A stretch of 10,871 nt of DNA from DATJPR01 sp035506295. GTDB taxonomy: Bacteria; Bacteroidota; Ignavibacteria; UBA10030; UBA6906. The notes beneath the pieces are model-generated. The model ran no database searches and was not told the origin of the DNA. It was given only the letters and a program-made list of their open reading frames with translations. Of the stretch, positions 1 through 7,408 are shown piece by piece. Position 1 is the first letter of the stretch. Each line of letters starts with the position of its first letter. The DNA is taken from the NCBI GenBank assembly GCA_035506295.1, contig DATJPR010000038.1:1-10871 (forward strand), written 5' to 3'. The translations under genes and the position numbers were made by a program.

Positions 1-515
1 TCTCGGGCGGAGAGCCCCTCCTGCATCCCGACTTTCTGCGTGAGATTCTCCGGCGCTGCAAGGCGTCGCAGATTCATACGGCGGTGGAGACGGCGGGATT
101 TTGCACGGAAAAAACGATGCTCTCCGTCATTCCGTTTGTCGATCTCTTCCTGTACGATCTCAAGATCATGGATACCGAAGCGCACCGCAGGTTTACGGGC
201 GTCGACAACGACGGGATCCTCCGCAACCTGGAATTGGTCTGCCGTTCCGGTGTGAACACCATCGTCCGCATTCCGATTATCCCGGGTATCAACGATCATG
301 CGGCGAATATCCAGTCGATGATCGCCTACCTTCACGAACACACAAACATTTCCGTGGTTCATCTTCTTCCGTATCACAGCATGGGTCACGACAAGGCTCT
401 GCATCTGGGCATGGAAAACGAGGTGCCCGATATCCCTTCGCTGCAGGAGGAAAAGCTGATCCCGATTCTCAATCAATTCCAGGAAGGCGGCTTCGCCGTC
501 GCCATCGGGGGGTGA
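1..515 (+). CDS. Glycyl-radical enzyme activating protein (radical SAM), 3' part; probable HypD activase
   Basis: The reading frame is open from the left edge (first whole codon at 3) to the TGA at 513-515; the start and the N-terminal CxxxCxxC cluster motif lie outside the window. The first visible residues, SGGEP, are the radical-SAM GGEP motif that binds the methionine part of S-adenosylmethionine. Further on come DLFLYDLKIMDTEAH, the TGVDNDGILRNL segment and RIPIIPGIND, all in the order seen in activases of the pyruvate formate-lyase activase family; the C-terminus is short and ends in AIGG. Such enzymes abstract a hydrogen from a glycine near the C-terminus of a partner glycyl-radical enzyme, in the cytoplasm and without oxygen. 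The partner is surely the next gene, whose ATG follows this stop codon directly, so the two are translationally coupled. Whether this protein has the ferredoxin-like insert common in this family cannot be seen. Family assignment is firm; the partner is inferred from adjacency. Confidence 0.93.
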   Translation, partial: SGGEPLLHPDFLREILRRCKASQIHTAVETAGFCTEKTMLSVIPFVDLFLYDLKIMDTEAHRRFTGVDNDGILRNLELVCRSGVNTIVRIPIIPGINDHAANIQSMIAYLHEHTNISVVHLLPYHSMGHDKALHLGMENEVPDIPSLQEEKLIPILNQFQEGGFAVAIGG

Positions 516-524
516 ATGATGATG
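506..524 (+). promoter_or_regulatory. Ribosome binding site and triple ATG at the start of hypD
   Basis: The end of the activase gene reads GGGGGGTGA, one mismatch from the ideal GGAGGTGA, followed at once by ATGATGATG (516, 519, 522). The G-run ends at 512, which leaves 3, 6 or 9 bases to the three ATGs, so the second or third ATG has the better spacing. The first ATG is used for the gene entry because it gives the longest frame; the real protein may be one or two residues shorter. The overlap of the ribosome site with the upstream stop fits translational coupling. Confidence 0.55.
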
Positions 525-2879
525 ACCGAACGCGTCAAACGGCTGCGGCAGCGAAGTCTCGATGCGGTGCCCATGATGTCACATGAACGCGCCGTTCTCG
601 TCACTGAGGCGATGCAATCGATGGGGCTCCAGTCGGCGCCGGTGCGTCGCGCCCTGGTGTTCGAGCATATCCTCGAGCGCAAGCAGATCTACATCGGCGA
701 CGACGAGCTTATCGTGGGTGAACGGGGCCCTGCACCAAAGGAGACGAGCACCTATCCGGAAATCTGCTGTCATACCCTGGAAGATCTGCACGTTCTGGAT
801 ACGCGGCCGCGCATTCCGTTCAAGGTCTCGGAGGAAACCCGCAAGGTCTATGACACTACGCTGATCCCGTTCTGGAAGGGGCGATCGTTGCGCGAAACGA
901 TCTTCGAATCGATGACCGGGGCGTGGAAGGAGTGCTATGCCGCCGGCATCTTTACGGAGTTCATGGAGCAGCGTGCGCCGGGCCATACGGTGCTTGGCGA
1001 CAAGATCTATCAGAAAGGGATGGAAGATCTCAAGGTCGACATCCGCAAGAGCCTGGAGGCGCTTGATTATGAAAACGACCCGGATGCCTACGCGAAATCG
1101 CAGGAGCTGGAGGCGATGCGCGTATGTGCCGATGCATTGATCGGGTTTGCCCGGCGCTACGCGAACCGGGCACGCGAGCTCGCCCGGACGGCATCGTCGG
1201 TCGAACGGAGACACGAGCTTGAGACGATTGCCGATATTTGTGCGTATGTCCCCGCGCACGCTCCGAGAACCTTCCATGAAGCGCTGCAATATTACTGGTT
1301 CGTTCACCTCGGGGTGATCACGGAGCTCAACCCCTGGGACGCCTTCAACCCCGGGAGGCTCGATCAGCACCTCTTTCCGTTTTACCAGCGTGACGTTGCC
1401 CAGGGGTCGCTCTCACGAGAACGCGCACGAGAGCTCCTGCAGTGCTTCTGGGTCAAATTCAACAACCAGCCGGCTCCGCCGAAAGTGGGCGTCACCGCGG
1501 CCGAGAGCGCGACCTACACCGACTTTGCCAATATCAACAGCGGCGGACTGAAAGCCGACGGGTCGGACGGCGTGAATGAGCTCACGTACCTCGTTCTCGA
1601 AGTGATCGATGAGATGCGCCTGGTGCAGCCGAGTTCGAACATCCAATTGTCGCACAAGAACCCCGACGAGTTCCTGAAGAAAGCACTTTGCATCGTGCGG
1701 AAAGGTTGGGGACAACCATCGCTGTTCAATGCCGACAAGGTCGTGGAAGAGCTGCTCCGACAGGGGAAGAGCATCGAGGATGCGAGGAACGGCGGGACCA
1801 GCGGCTGTGTGGAAACAGGAGCGTTCGGCAAGGAAAGCTATATTCTGACGGGGTACTTCAACCTCGTGAAGATCCTGGAAATCACGCTGAACAACGGCGT
1901 GGATCCGCGGACCGGCAAACCGCTCGGGCTTGCAACGGGGGACGTCTCGACCTTCCCGACGTTCGAAGCGTTCCTGCAGGCGTTCGAGCGGCAAGTGAGG
2001 CATTTTGTCGACATTAAGATGCGGGGAAACAACGTCATCGAACGGCTGTACGCGGAGCATTTGCCGACGCCGTTCCTGTCGATGCTCATTGACGACTGCA
2101 TCGAACGGGGCAAAGACTACACGGATGGTGGAGCGCGCTACAACACCAACTATATTCAGGGAGTCGGACTGGGGACGCTGACCGATTCCCTCTCCTCCAT
2201 CAAACAGCATGTGTTCGATCGGCGCGCGCTCTCCTTCAGCCGGCTTCGAGCCGCGCTCGCCTCCGACTTCGGAGACGATGAGAACACAAGGCTCATGCTC
2301 TGGAATAAGACGCCGCGATATGGCAACGATGATGACGAGGCCGACGACTTGATGGTGCGGGCGTTTGGGATCTTCTTCCGGGCGGTCGACGGCAGAAAGA
2401 ACACCAAAGGCGGGTGCTATCGCATTAATCTCCTGCCGACGACATGCCACGTCTATTTCGGATCGGTGACCGGTGCCACGCCGGACGGTCGGAAAGCGGG
2501 GCGTCCCCTCTCTGAGGGAATCTCGCCTGTGCAGGGGGCTGACCGCCGTGGCCCGACCGCCGTTCTGAAATCCGCCGCGAAAATGGATCATGGCAAAACT
2601 GGCGGGACGCTTCTCAATCAGAAATTCACTCCCCACCTTCTTCACGACGAAGCGGGGATGAACGCGCTGCAAAACCTCGTCCGCACGTACTTTTCGCTCG
2701 GCGGCCACCACATTCAATTCAATGTGGTCGATGCGTCAACGCTCAGGAAAGCCCAGCAATCTCCGGAGGAGTATCGCGATCTCATCGTGCGGGTGGCAGG
2801 CTACTCGGATTATTTCTGCGACCTCGCGAAGGATCTTCAGGACGAGATCATTTCTCGAACCGAGCACCAGGAATTCTGA
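516..2879 (+). CDS. hypD: Trans-4-hydroxy-L-proline dehydratase, a glycyl-radical enzyme
   Basis: This 787-residue protein is a full-length glycyl-radical enzyme. It has the thiyl-radical Cys431 in GGTSGCVETG, the general base Glu433, and the glycyl-radical Gly762 in RVAGYSDYF near the C-terminus. From memory of the Clostridioides difficile enzyme (about 789 residues; Cys434, Glu436, Gly765), every active-site residue falls at a constant offset of three: Phe149, His157, Asp275, Ser331, Phe337, Tyr447 and Thr642. Long blocks such as FTEFMEQRAPGHTV and WVKFNNQPAPPKVG also match it rather than choline, glycerol or hydroxyphenylacetate enzymes. HypD dehydrates trans-4-hydroxyproline to pyrroline-5-carboxylate, normally then reduced to proline by ProC. 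The activase gene abuts it upstream. No proC is in view, so the reductase must lie elsewhere. The symbol hypD is shared with an unrelated hydrogenase-maturation gene. A dehydratase for a closely related substrate is possible but less likely. Confidence 0.93.
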   Translation: MMMTERVKRLRQRSLDAVPMMSHERAVLVTEAMQSMGLQSAPVRRALVFEHILERKQIYIGDDELIVGERGPAPKETSTYPEICCHTLEDLHVLDTRPRIPFKVSEETRKVYDTTLIPFWKGRSLRETIFESMTGAWKECYAAGIFTEFMEQRAPGHTVLGDKIYQKGMEDLKVDIRKSLEALDYENDPDAYAKSQELEAMRVCADALIGFARRYANRARELARTASSVERRHELETIADICAYVPAHAPRTFHEALQYYWFVHLGVITELNPWDAFNPGRLDQHLFPFYQRDVAQGSLSRERARELLQCFWVKFNNQPAPPKVGVTAAESATYTDFANINSGGLKADGSDGVNELTYLVLEVIDEMRLVQPSSNIQLSHKNPDEFLKKALCIVRKGWGQPSLFNADKVVEELLRQGKSIEDARNGGTSGCVETGAFGKESYILTGYFNLVKILEITLNNGVDPRTGKPLGLATGDVSTFPTFEAFLQAFERQVRHFVDIKMRGNNVIERLYAEHLPTPFLSMLIDDCIERGKDYTDGGARYNTNYIQGVGLGTLTDSLSSIKQHVFDRRALSFSRLRAALASDFGDDENTRLMLWNKTPRYGNDDDEADDLMVRAFGIFFRAVDGRKNTKGGCYRINLLPTTCHVYFGSVTGATPDGRKAGRPLSEGISPVQGADRRGPTAVLKSAAKMDHGKTGGTLLNQKFTPHLLHDEAGMNALQNLVRTYFSLGGHHIQFNVVDASTLRKAQQSPEEYRDLIVRVAGYSDYFCDLAKDLQDEIISRTEHQEF

Positions 2880-3309
2880 GTTCCCACATTACCGCCTCGC
2901 AGTTCTTCCACACCATCGTTCAGCGTGTTGAAATCCTGCCACCGGCACGCCTTCGTCGCCACCGATGAAGAGTCACTATTCGCCAATTGTACACACTTCA
3001 TCACTTGGGGTGGTGAAGGATTTACCTCTTGCCCACGTGATCAAGGACTAAGTGACGGACAAAGAGAAAAAGCAGAATTTCTGGCGATACGGGTCTGATG
3101 GGTACTTTCCGGGTTGGGTTCTCCATGGCACGTGCTTTGCGTTCACCTCTTGAGGATTCTTCTGTGAGGTGAGGCTCAACCGACCCCTGCCGGCATGGCT
3201 CTCGTCTGCCATCTTCGTTGATTGGTCGGCTCCCCCTGTTGCTGTTCATTCTCATGCGCTCGGAGACTGTTTCCTCCAGCGCTTTTTCTATTTTTGAGGA
3301 GCGGACGCA
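2880..3309 (+). other. 430-base gap without a convincing gene between hypD and the DUF3857 unit
   Basis: No frame here has a recognisable protein. The largest open frame (minus strand, about 98 codons) is low in hydrophobic structure and matches nothing I know. The base composition looks less GC-rich than the flanking genes. The stretch contains one good hairpin at 2996-3018 and a weaker one formed by TCACCTC (3143-3149) and GAGGTGA (3166-3172) with a 16-base loop. It must hold the promoter of the following unit, but I could not identify a clear one. A GAGGAG ribosome site at 3296-3301 lies 8 bases before the next ATG. Confidence 0.6.
2996..3018 (+). terminator. Possible terminator hairpin downstream of hypD
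   Basis: CTTCATCAC pairs with GTGGTGAAG, giving a nine-base-pair stem with one G-U pair and a five-base loop (TTGGG). It lies about 115 bases after the hypD stop, in a gap before an unrelated unit, which suits a terminator. It lacks a run of T after the stem (GATTTACCTCTT follows), so it may only be a transcript-end stabiliser or a chance hairpin. Confidence 0.3.
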
Positions 3310-5340
3310 ATGAAGCACATATCGTTAACGTTGACCAAATCCTGCTTGATGGTCCTCTTCCTGGCGATCGGGCTCACCACAGGCCGGGCGCAGCAGGGCC
3401 CGGCCATGGTCTGGGGTGAAGTCGATACCGCCGAGCTCAAGATGAAGTCGTACCACCCCGACACGAACGCTGCCGCCGTGGTGTTGTTCGATGTCGGCCG
3501 CCTGGAATTCACCGATGAAGTCGGATTCATCCTGAAGCGGCACAAGCGCATCAAGATCTTTACCAAAGAGGGGTATGATCAGGCGACAGAGATGATCTCG
3601 CTGTACTCCAAGGACCACATGGAAAAGATCCGGGACATCGAGGGCGCCACGTACGTCATCGGGCCCGACGGCTCGGTCATGAAGATTGAGATGGACGACA
3701 ACGCGATCTTCAAAACGGAAGATGACAACGAGTTTACGCATTACAAGTTCACCCTTCCCTCGCTCGAGCCGGGGTGCGTCATCGAATTCCGCTATGAGAT
3801 CAAAGAAAAGGATGTCTTCTCATCACGTCCGTGGTATTTCCAGTCTGCGATTCCCGAGCGATGGAGCGAATTCCAGGTGGTGTTTCCGAAGACATTCGCC
3901 TTCGCGATGGTGAAACAGGGGTACGAGAACTTCTTCATCAGTGAACAGTCGGACGAATTCCGCAATGTCCGTGGCCACCTCCGCGAGCTCACGGGAGAGG
4001 ACCGGGTCAGCTGCTCAAAGTTCCGGTACGTACTCAAAGATGTCCCTGCGGTGCGCGACGAACCATTCATGACCACGCCGGAGGACTACCGGCAGAAAGT
4101 CAGCCTGCAACTCGCGGAGTATATCACGCCGTATTCCCAGGGCGTGGTCACGGTGATGAAGACCTGGAAGACCTTTGTCCAGGAAATGGCGGATGATAAA
4201 ACCGTGGGGAAAGCCGTCGACGATACGAAGACGGTGCGCAAACTGACTGAACCTCTCGTTGCCGGCCTGAACACCCCGGGCGAAAAACTGCGGGCCATTT
4301 ACGACTATGTCAGGAAGAATATCGTCTGGTCGGGGAGGAATCGCTGGTGGGCGGAAAAGGATGTGGATGACGTGCTGGATTCCAAGACGGGATCGAGCGC
4401 GGAGATCACGACGCTCCTGCTTTCAATGATGCACGTCGCCGGCATCAACGGGTGTCCGGTTATTCTGAGCACGCGAGCAAACGGCCTGGCGCAGGAGGTG
4501 TACCCCATCGCGAACCAGTACAACTATTCGCTTGCAGCCGCCTTCGTAGACGGAAAGACATACTACCTTGATGCCACCGATCCCTTGCGCCCGATGAACG
4601 TCCTCCCCGTACGTGTCCTGAATACGCGCGGGCTCCTCATCCGTCCCGAATCAGTGGATTTTGTCACGCTGTCGACTGGCGCCTATTATCATCACGAGGT
4701 GACAGCCGCGATGACTCTCTCCGAAGCAGGCGAACTGAAGGGGATCGTCGAAACGGTGGACAAAGATTATGCTGCCGTCGATCGACGGCAAGAATTGAAA
4801 GACAAGAAACCCGTGGAGGTGGAGAAACAGATGCTCGGGGCCGACCGTGCTCTGATCACCGTGGATTCGGTCAGCGTCAGCGGACAGGACAGCACATACC
4901 AGGCCCTCGGTATGCGGGCGGCGATCAGCGGCTCGTCGTATGCCGAATCCTCGAGCGGTCTCCTCTATTTCAACCCCTTTGTCGTGGAACGTCAATACGA
5001 TAACCCCTTCAAGCTGCCGACGAGAAAATTCCCTGTGGATATGCTCTATCCGCAGGAGATCTCCTGGGACTATACTGTGGTGTTGCCCGAGGGGTATGAC
5101 GTGAAGGAACTCCCGCAGGACTGCAGCATCGCCCTCGGCAAGAGCCTCGCGGGATTCTCGCGGAAATGCAGGCTGGAAGGGCGCACGCTCAAAATGCATG
5201 CATCGTTCGCGGTCCGGCAGACACAGTTTCTCGCGGAAGACTATCAAACCCTGAAAGACCTTTACCAGAAAATGACGACAGCGGAAAATGATCAACTCGT
5301 TCTCAAGAAACATGCAACGACGGCAAAAGCCGGCCTGTGA
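3310..5340 (+). CDS. Exported DUF3857 / transglutaminase-fold protein with a lost catalytic Cys and His
   Basis: A 676-residue protein. Residues 1-27 form a signal peptide (hydrophobic LMVLFLAIGL, likely cut after GRA), so it acts in the periplasm or at the surface. A DUF3857-type beta domain covers roughly residues 55-220. A transglutaminase-like domain lies at about 305-425 (LRAIYDYVRKNIVW ... YYLDATDP), and a DUF3858-like beta domain at about 570-660. Compared with the neighbour's GDCK and FNH motifs, this protein has GSSA (Ser363 in place of Cys) and YNY (Tyr406 in place of His); only the acid, Asp421 in LDATD, remains. As far as I recall, this GxSA variant is common in Bacteroidota members, so it is probably a non-catalytic binding or scaffold branch rather than a recent mutation. 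The start is supported by GAGGAG 8 bases upstream. Its paralogue follows directly, probably in one operon. Substrate and role are unknown. Confidence 0.88.
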   Translation: MKHISLTLTKSCLMVLFLAIGLTTGRAQQGPAMVWGEVDTAELKMKSYHPDTNAAAVVLFDVGRLEFTDEVGFILKRHKRIKIFTKEGYDQATEMISLYSKDHMEKIRDIEGATYVIGPDGSVMKIEMDDNAIFKTEDDNEFTHYKFTLPSLEPGCVIEFRYEIKEKDVFSSRPWYFQSAIPERWSEFQVVFPKTFAFAMVKQGYENFFISEQSDEFRNVRGHLRELTGEDRVSCSKFRYVLKDVPAVRDEPFMTTPEDYRQKVSLQLAEYITPYSQGVVTVMKTWKTFVQEMADDKTVGKAVDDTKTVRKLTEPLVAGLNTPGEKLRAIYDYVRKNIVWSGRNRWWAEKDVDDVLDSKTGSSAEITTLLLSMMHVAGINGCPVILSTRANGLAQEVYPIANQYNYSLAAAFVDGKTYYLDATDPLRPMNVLPVRVLNTRGLLIRPESVDFVTLSTGAYYHHEVTAAMTLSEAGELKGIVETVDKDYAAVDRRQELKDKKPVEVEKQMLGADRALITVDSVSVSGQDSTYQALGMRAAISGSSYAESSSGLLYFNPFVVERQYDNPFKLPTRKFPVDMLYPQEISWDYTVVLPEGYDVKELPQDCSIALGKSLAGFSRKCRLEGRTLKMHASFAVRQTQFLAEDYQTLKDLYQKMTTAENDQLVLKKHATTAKAGL

Positions 5341-5357
5341 TTCGGTGGTGCTCCGGG

Positions 5358-5371
5358 CGGAGACAATCGTG
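5358..5371 (+). promoter_or_regulatory. Ribosome binding site deciding a GTG start for the second transglutaminase-like gene
   Basis: CGGAG at 5358-5362 lies 6 bases before GTG at 5369. Starting there places a normal short n-region (VDAIASRW, read as Met first) before the hydrophobic core FLAICVFLLGNAFVV, giving a standard signal peptide. The upstream ATG at 5288 would overlap the previous gene by 53 bases, has no good ribosome site, and would put about 35 residues before the hydrophobic core. The ATG at 5312 has the same weaknesses. Confidence 0.6.
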
Positions 5372-7312
5372 GACGCGATCGCTTCCCGGTGGTTCCTGGC
5401 GATCTGTGTCTTCCTCCTCGGGAACGCATTTGTCGTCTGCGGACCTTCCGATCCACCGGAGAGGTCCTACAGCGTCCGTCTGCTGGACCCTGCGTTGATT
5501 GGTGACGCGGATGCAGTTGTTCGCGAGCACTGGGAGTCGTTCGACGTACGTGGCGGGCAGGACGCGCGGCGGAGAGTTCTCTTCGCCGTGACCGTCTTCA
5601 ATGAGGATGCCCGCAAGCTGAGCCGGCTTTATATCTCCTACGGGCACTATGTGAAGATCAAGCACCTCGACGCGCGGCTCTTTGATGCTGAAGGAAAGGA
5701 AATTCGCAGCCTCGGCAACGACGACACTCACGATTACAGCACTGTTCCCGGCTACATTCTCGCGGATGATTCGCGCGTACGCTCGGCCGAGCTGTATACG
5801 GATCGGTACCCGTACACGGTTGAGTTCTCCTATGAAACAAGGAGCGACGGACCCATCTGGTGGCCGGGTTGGATCGCGCAGGAGGAGGAGTATCCCGTCG
5901 AGCACTCCTACTTTGAGATCACCGTGCCGGAGGGACAGGAGCTGCGCTACTGGGCAAATCGCGAAGCCATCCCGCCGAGGGTGACCACCGACGACGGGCG
6001 GCGCACCTACGCGTGGGAAGCCTCGCACCTGCAGGAGCTTTCCGCAGACGAAAGGGACGAGGACGTTGAGTGCCGCACCTCCGTGATCGAAACGGCACCG
6101 TCGTTCTTTCAGCTGGATAACTTCCCGTGCGATATGACGTCATGGAAGTCGTTCGGCGCCTGGTATAAGCAACTCGCCGGCGGGAGGGACAAACTTCCGG
6201 CTTCTGCTTCAGCCGACGTCCATCGTCTCATCGAGCCTCAGGACAGCCCGCGAGCGCGGGTGGAGAAGCTGTATCGCTATATGCAGTCGAGGACGAGGTA
6301 CGTGGCCATCGAGCTCGGCATCGCCGGGTGGCAGCCGTTGGATGCGACCTTCGTGCACGACCATGGATACGGAGACTGCAAAGCCCTGTCGAACTACATG
6401 GTCGCCCTCCTGAAGGAGGCGGGAATACCGGCGTACCCCGTGCTCATCTATGCCGGCGGCATGGACGGACTGTATCAAACGGATTTCCCGAGTCAGCAGT
6501 TCAATCACGAAATCGTGTGCGTCCCGCTCGGCAAGGACTCGCTGTGGCTCGAATGCACCAGCGAATACAGCCCGCCGGGGCATCTCGGACAATGGACGGA
6601 GAATCGATTTGGACTGCTCATCGGCAGCGAGGGCGGAAGCATCGCCTGGACGCCGATGTCCAGGCCCGAGGAAAACGGCCAGCGCCGTGTCGCCGTGTGC
6701 CGGCTCGCGCGGTCAGGAATGCTGACGGCGAATGTTGACACGAAGTTCACGGGAGACCAGCAGGACCGGCCGCGATACGCGCTGAGCGAAAAAAGCGAAG
6801 ACGATAGAAAGAAATGGCTCGTGAACACGCTCGGCGTCACGAATGCGACGCTGCAGGGATATACTGTCAACGGTCTCGCCGGAGAGGATCGCACGATAGA
6901 CATCACCGAGGATATCACCGTGCCGCTGTACGGCTCGCTCACGGGGACGCGCATCATGTTCCTGCCGAACCTCATGGAGCGCCGGACATCGATTCCGCGT
7001 GAACGAACCGACCGGCGGTCGCCGGTGCGATACAACTATCCGTTCCGCGATAGGGACAGCATTGTGTATCTCTTGCCCAAGGGGTTCGCCGTTGAAGCGC
7101 TCCCTTCTCCACTGGAATTGAACCGGACATTCGGGTCCTTTCATTCCAGCACACGATTGGTGGGCGATTCCATCCTTGTCTACAATCGTGAGCTGGAGAT
7201 CAGCAGCACCGAAATACCCCCGACGTCTTATGCCGACTACAGAAACTTCGCGAAAGACATTGTCAAAGCGGACAAGGCACAGGTGGTGCTGGTGAAGAAA
7301 GAAGGGGAATGA
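5369..7312 (+). CDS. Exported DUF3857 / transglutaminase-like protein, probably catalytically competent
   Basis: From the GTG start this is 647 residues (674 if the in-frame ATG at 5288 is used). It has an N-terminal signal peptide, a DUF3857-like beta domain (about residues 30-210), a transglutaminase-like core (about 290-400), and a C-terminal DUF3858-like domain (about 540-630). The core contains TRYVAIELGIAGWQP, GYGDCKALSNYM with nucleophile Cys337, QQFNHEI with His380, and LWLECTS with Glu395 at the usual Asp position. Cys and His are therefore intact; Glu as the third member is, to my knowledge, frequent in this subfamily. Members of this fold act as peptidases or acyl-transferases, but the reaction of the DUF3857 branch is not established. 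The gene begins 28 bases after its non-catalytic paralogue ends, suggesting co-transcription and possibly a working pair outside the inner membrane. The residues VVC after the hydrophobic core are not a proper lipobox, so a lipoprotein is unlikely. Confidence 0.87.
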   Translation: MDAIASRWFLAICVFLLGNAFVVCGPSDPPERSYSVRLLDPALIGDADAVVREHWESFDVRGGQDARRRVLFAVTVFNEDARKLSRLYISYGHYVKIKHLDARLFDAEGKEIRSLGNDDTHDYSTVPGYILADDSRVRSAELYTDRYPYTVEFSYETRSDGPIWWPGWIAQEEEYPVEHSYFEITVPEGQELRYWANREAIPPRVTTDDGRRTYAWEASHLQELSADERDEDVECRTSVIETAPSFFQLDNFPCDMTSWKSFGAWYKQLAGGRDKLPASASADVHRLIEPQDSPRARVEKLYRYMQSRTRYVAIELGIAGWQPLDATFVHDHGYGDCKALSNYMVALLKEAGIPAYPVLIYAGGMDGLYQTDFPSQQFNHEIVCVPLGKDSLWLECTSEYSPPGHLGQWTENRFGLLIGSEGGSIAWTPMSRPEENGQRRVAVCRLARSGMLTANVDTKFTGDQQDRPRYALSEKSEDDRKKWLVNTLGVTNATLQGYTVNGLAGEDRTIDITEDITVPLYGSLTGTRIMFLPNLMERRTSIPRERTDRRSPVRYNYPFRDRDSIVYLLPKGFAVEALPSPLELNRTFGSFHSSTRLVGDSILVYNRELEISSTEIPPTSYADYRNFAKDIVKADKAQVVLVKKEGE

Positions 7313-7324
7313 TTCATCAATTCC

Positions 7325-7366
7325 TAGTACGCAGTAGGCAGTAAGGAGTAGGGAGGAAGCAGTTCG
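7325..7366 (+). repeat. Heptanucleotide tandem array, six units, upstream of the T9SS gene
   Basis: Six consecutive 7-base units fill this stretch: TAGTACG, CAGTAGG, CAGTAAG, GAGTAGG, GAGGAAG, CAGTTCG. All have AG at positions 2-3 and G at position 7. It occupies most of the 96 bases between the second transglutaminase-like gene and the next start codon. One unit, CAGTAAG, recurs in the array inside the T9SS gene. It may sit in the untranslated leader of that gene. Confidence 0.75.
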
Positions 7367-7408
7367 CATGGTCACCACTTTCATCAACAACGATTGCCAC
7401 TTCTCATC

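Noticed and set aside
579..1370. A 263-codon minus-strand frame opposite the first part of hypD
   Set aside because: Same reason: shadow of a well-supported gene, with an Arg- and Leu-rich, domain-free translation.
1413..2717. A 434-codon open frame on the minus strand inside hypD
   Set aside because: It lies entirely opposite a strongly conserved enzyme gene and has no recognisable domain; it is an effect of GC-rich codon use on the other strand.
3289..3296. TATTTTTG, a match to the Bacteroidota -7 promoter element TAnnTTTG
   Set aside because: It would place the transcript start at about 3301-3303, removing the GAGGAG ribosome site at 3296-3301 and leaving almost no leader before ATG 3310.
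3022..3318. A 98-codon minus-strand frame filling most of the 430-base gap
   Set aside because: The translation has mixed charged residues and no motif, signal peptide or ribosome site that I could identify; it also overlaps the start of the next gene.
5369..5450. Lipoprotein signal at VVCG in the second transglutaminase-like protein
   Set aside because: The residue before Cys is Val, not Gly, Ala or Ser, so the lipobox rule is not met.
4651..6028. Two minus-strand frames of 220 and 241 codons opposite the transglutaminase-like genes
   Set aside because: Both are antisense to genes with clear signal peptides and motifs, and neither resembles a known protein.
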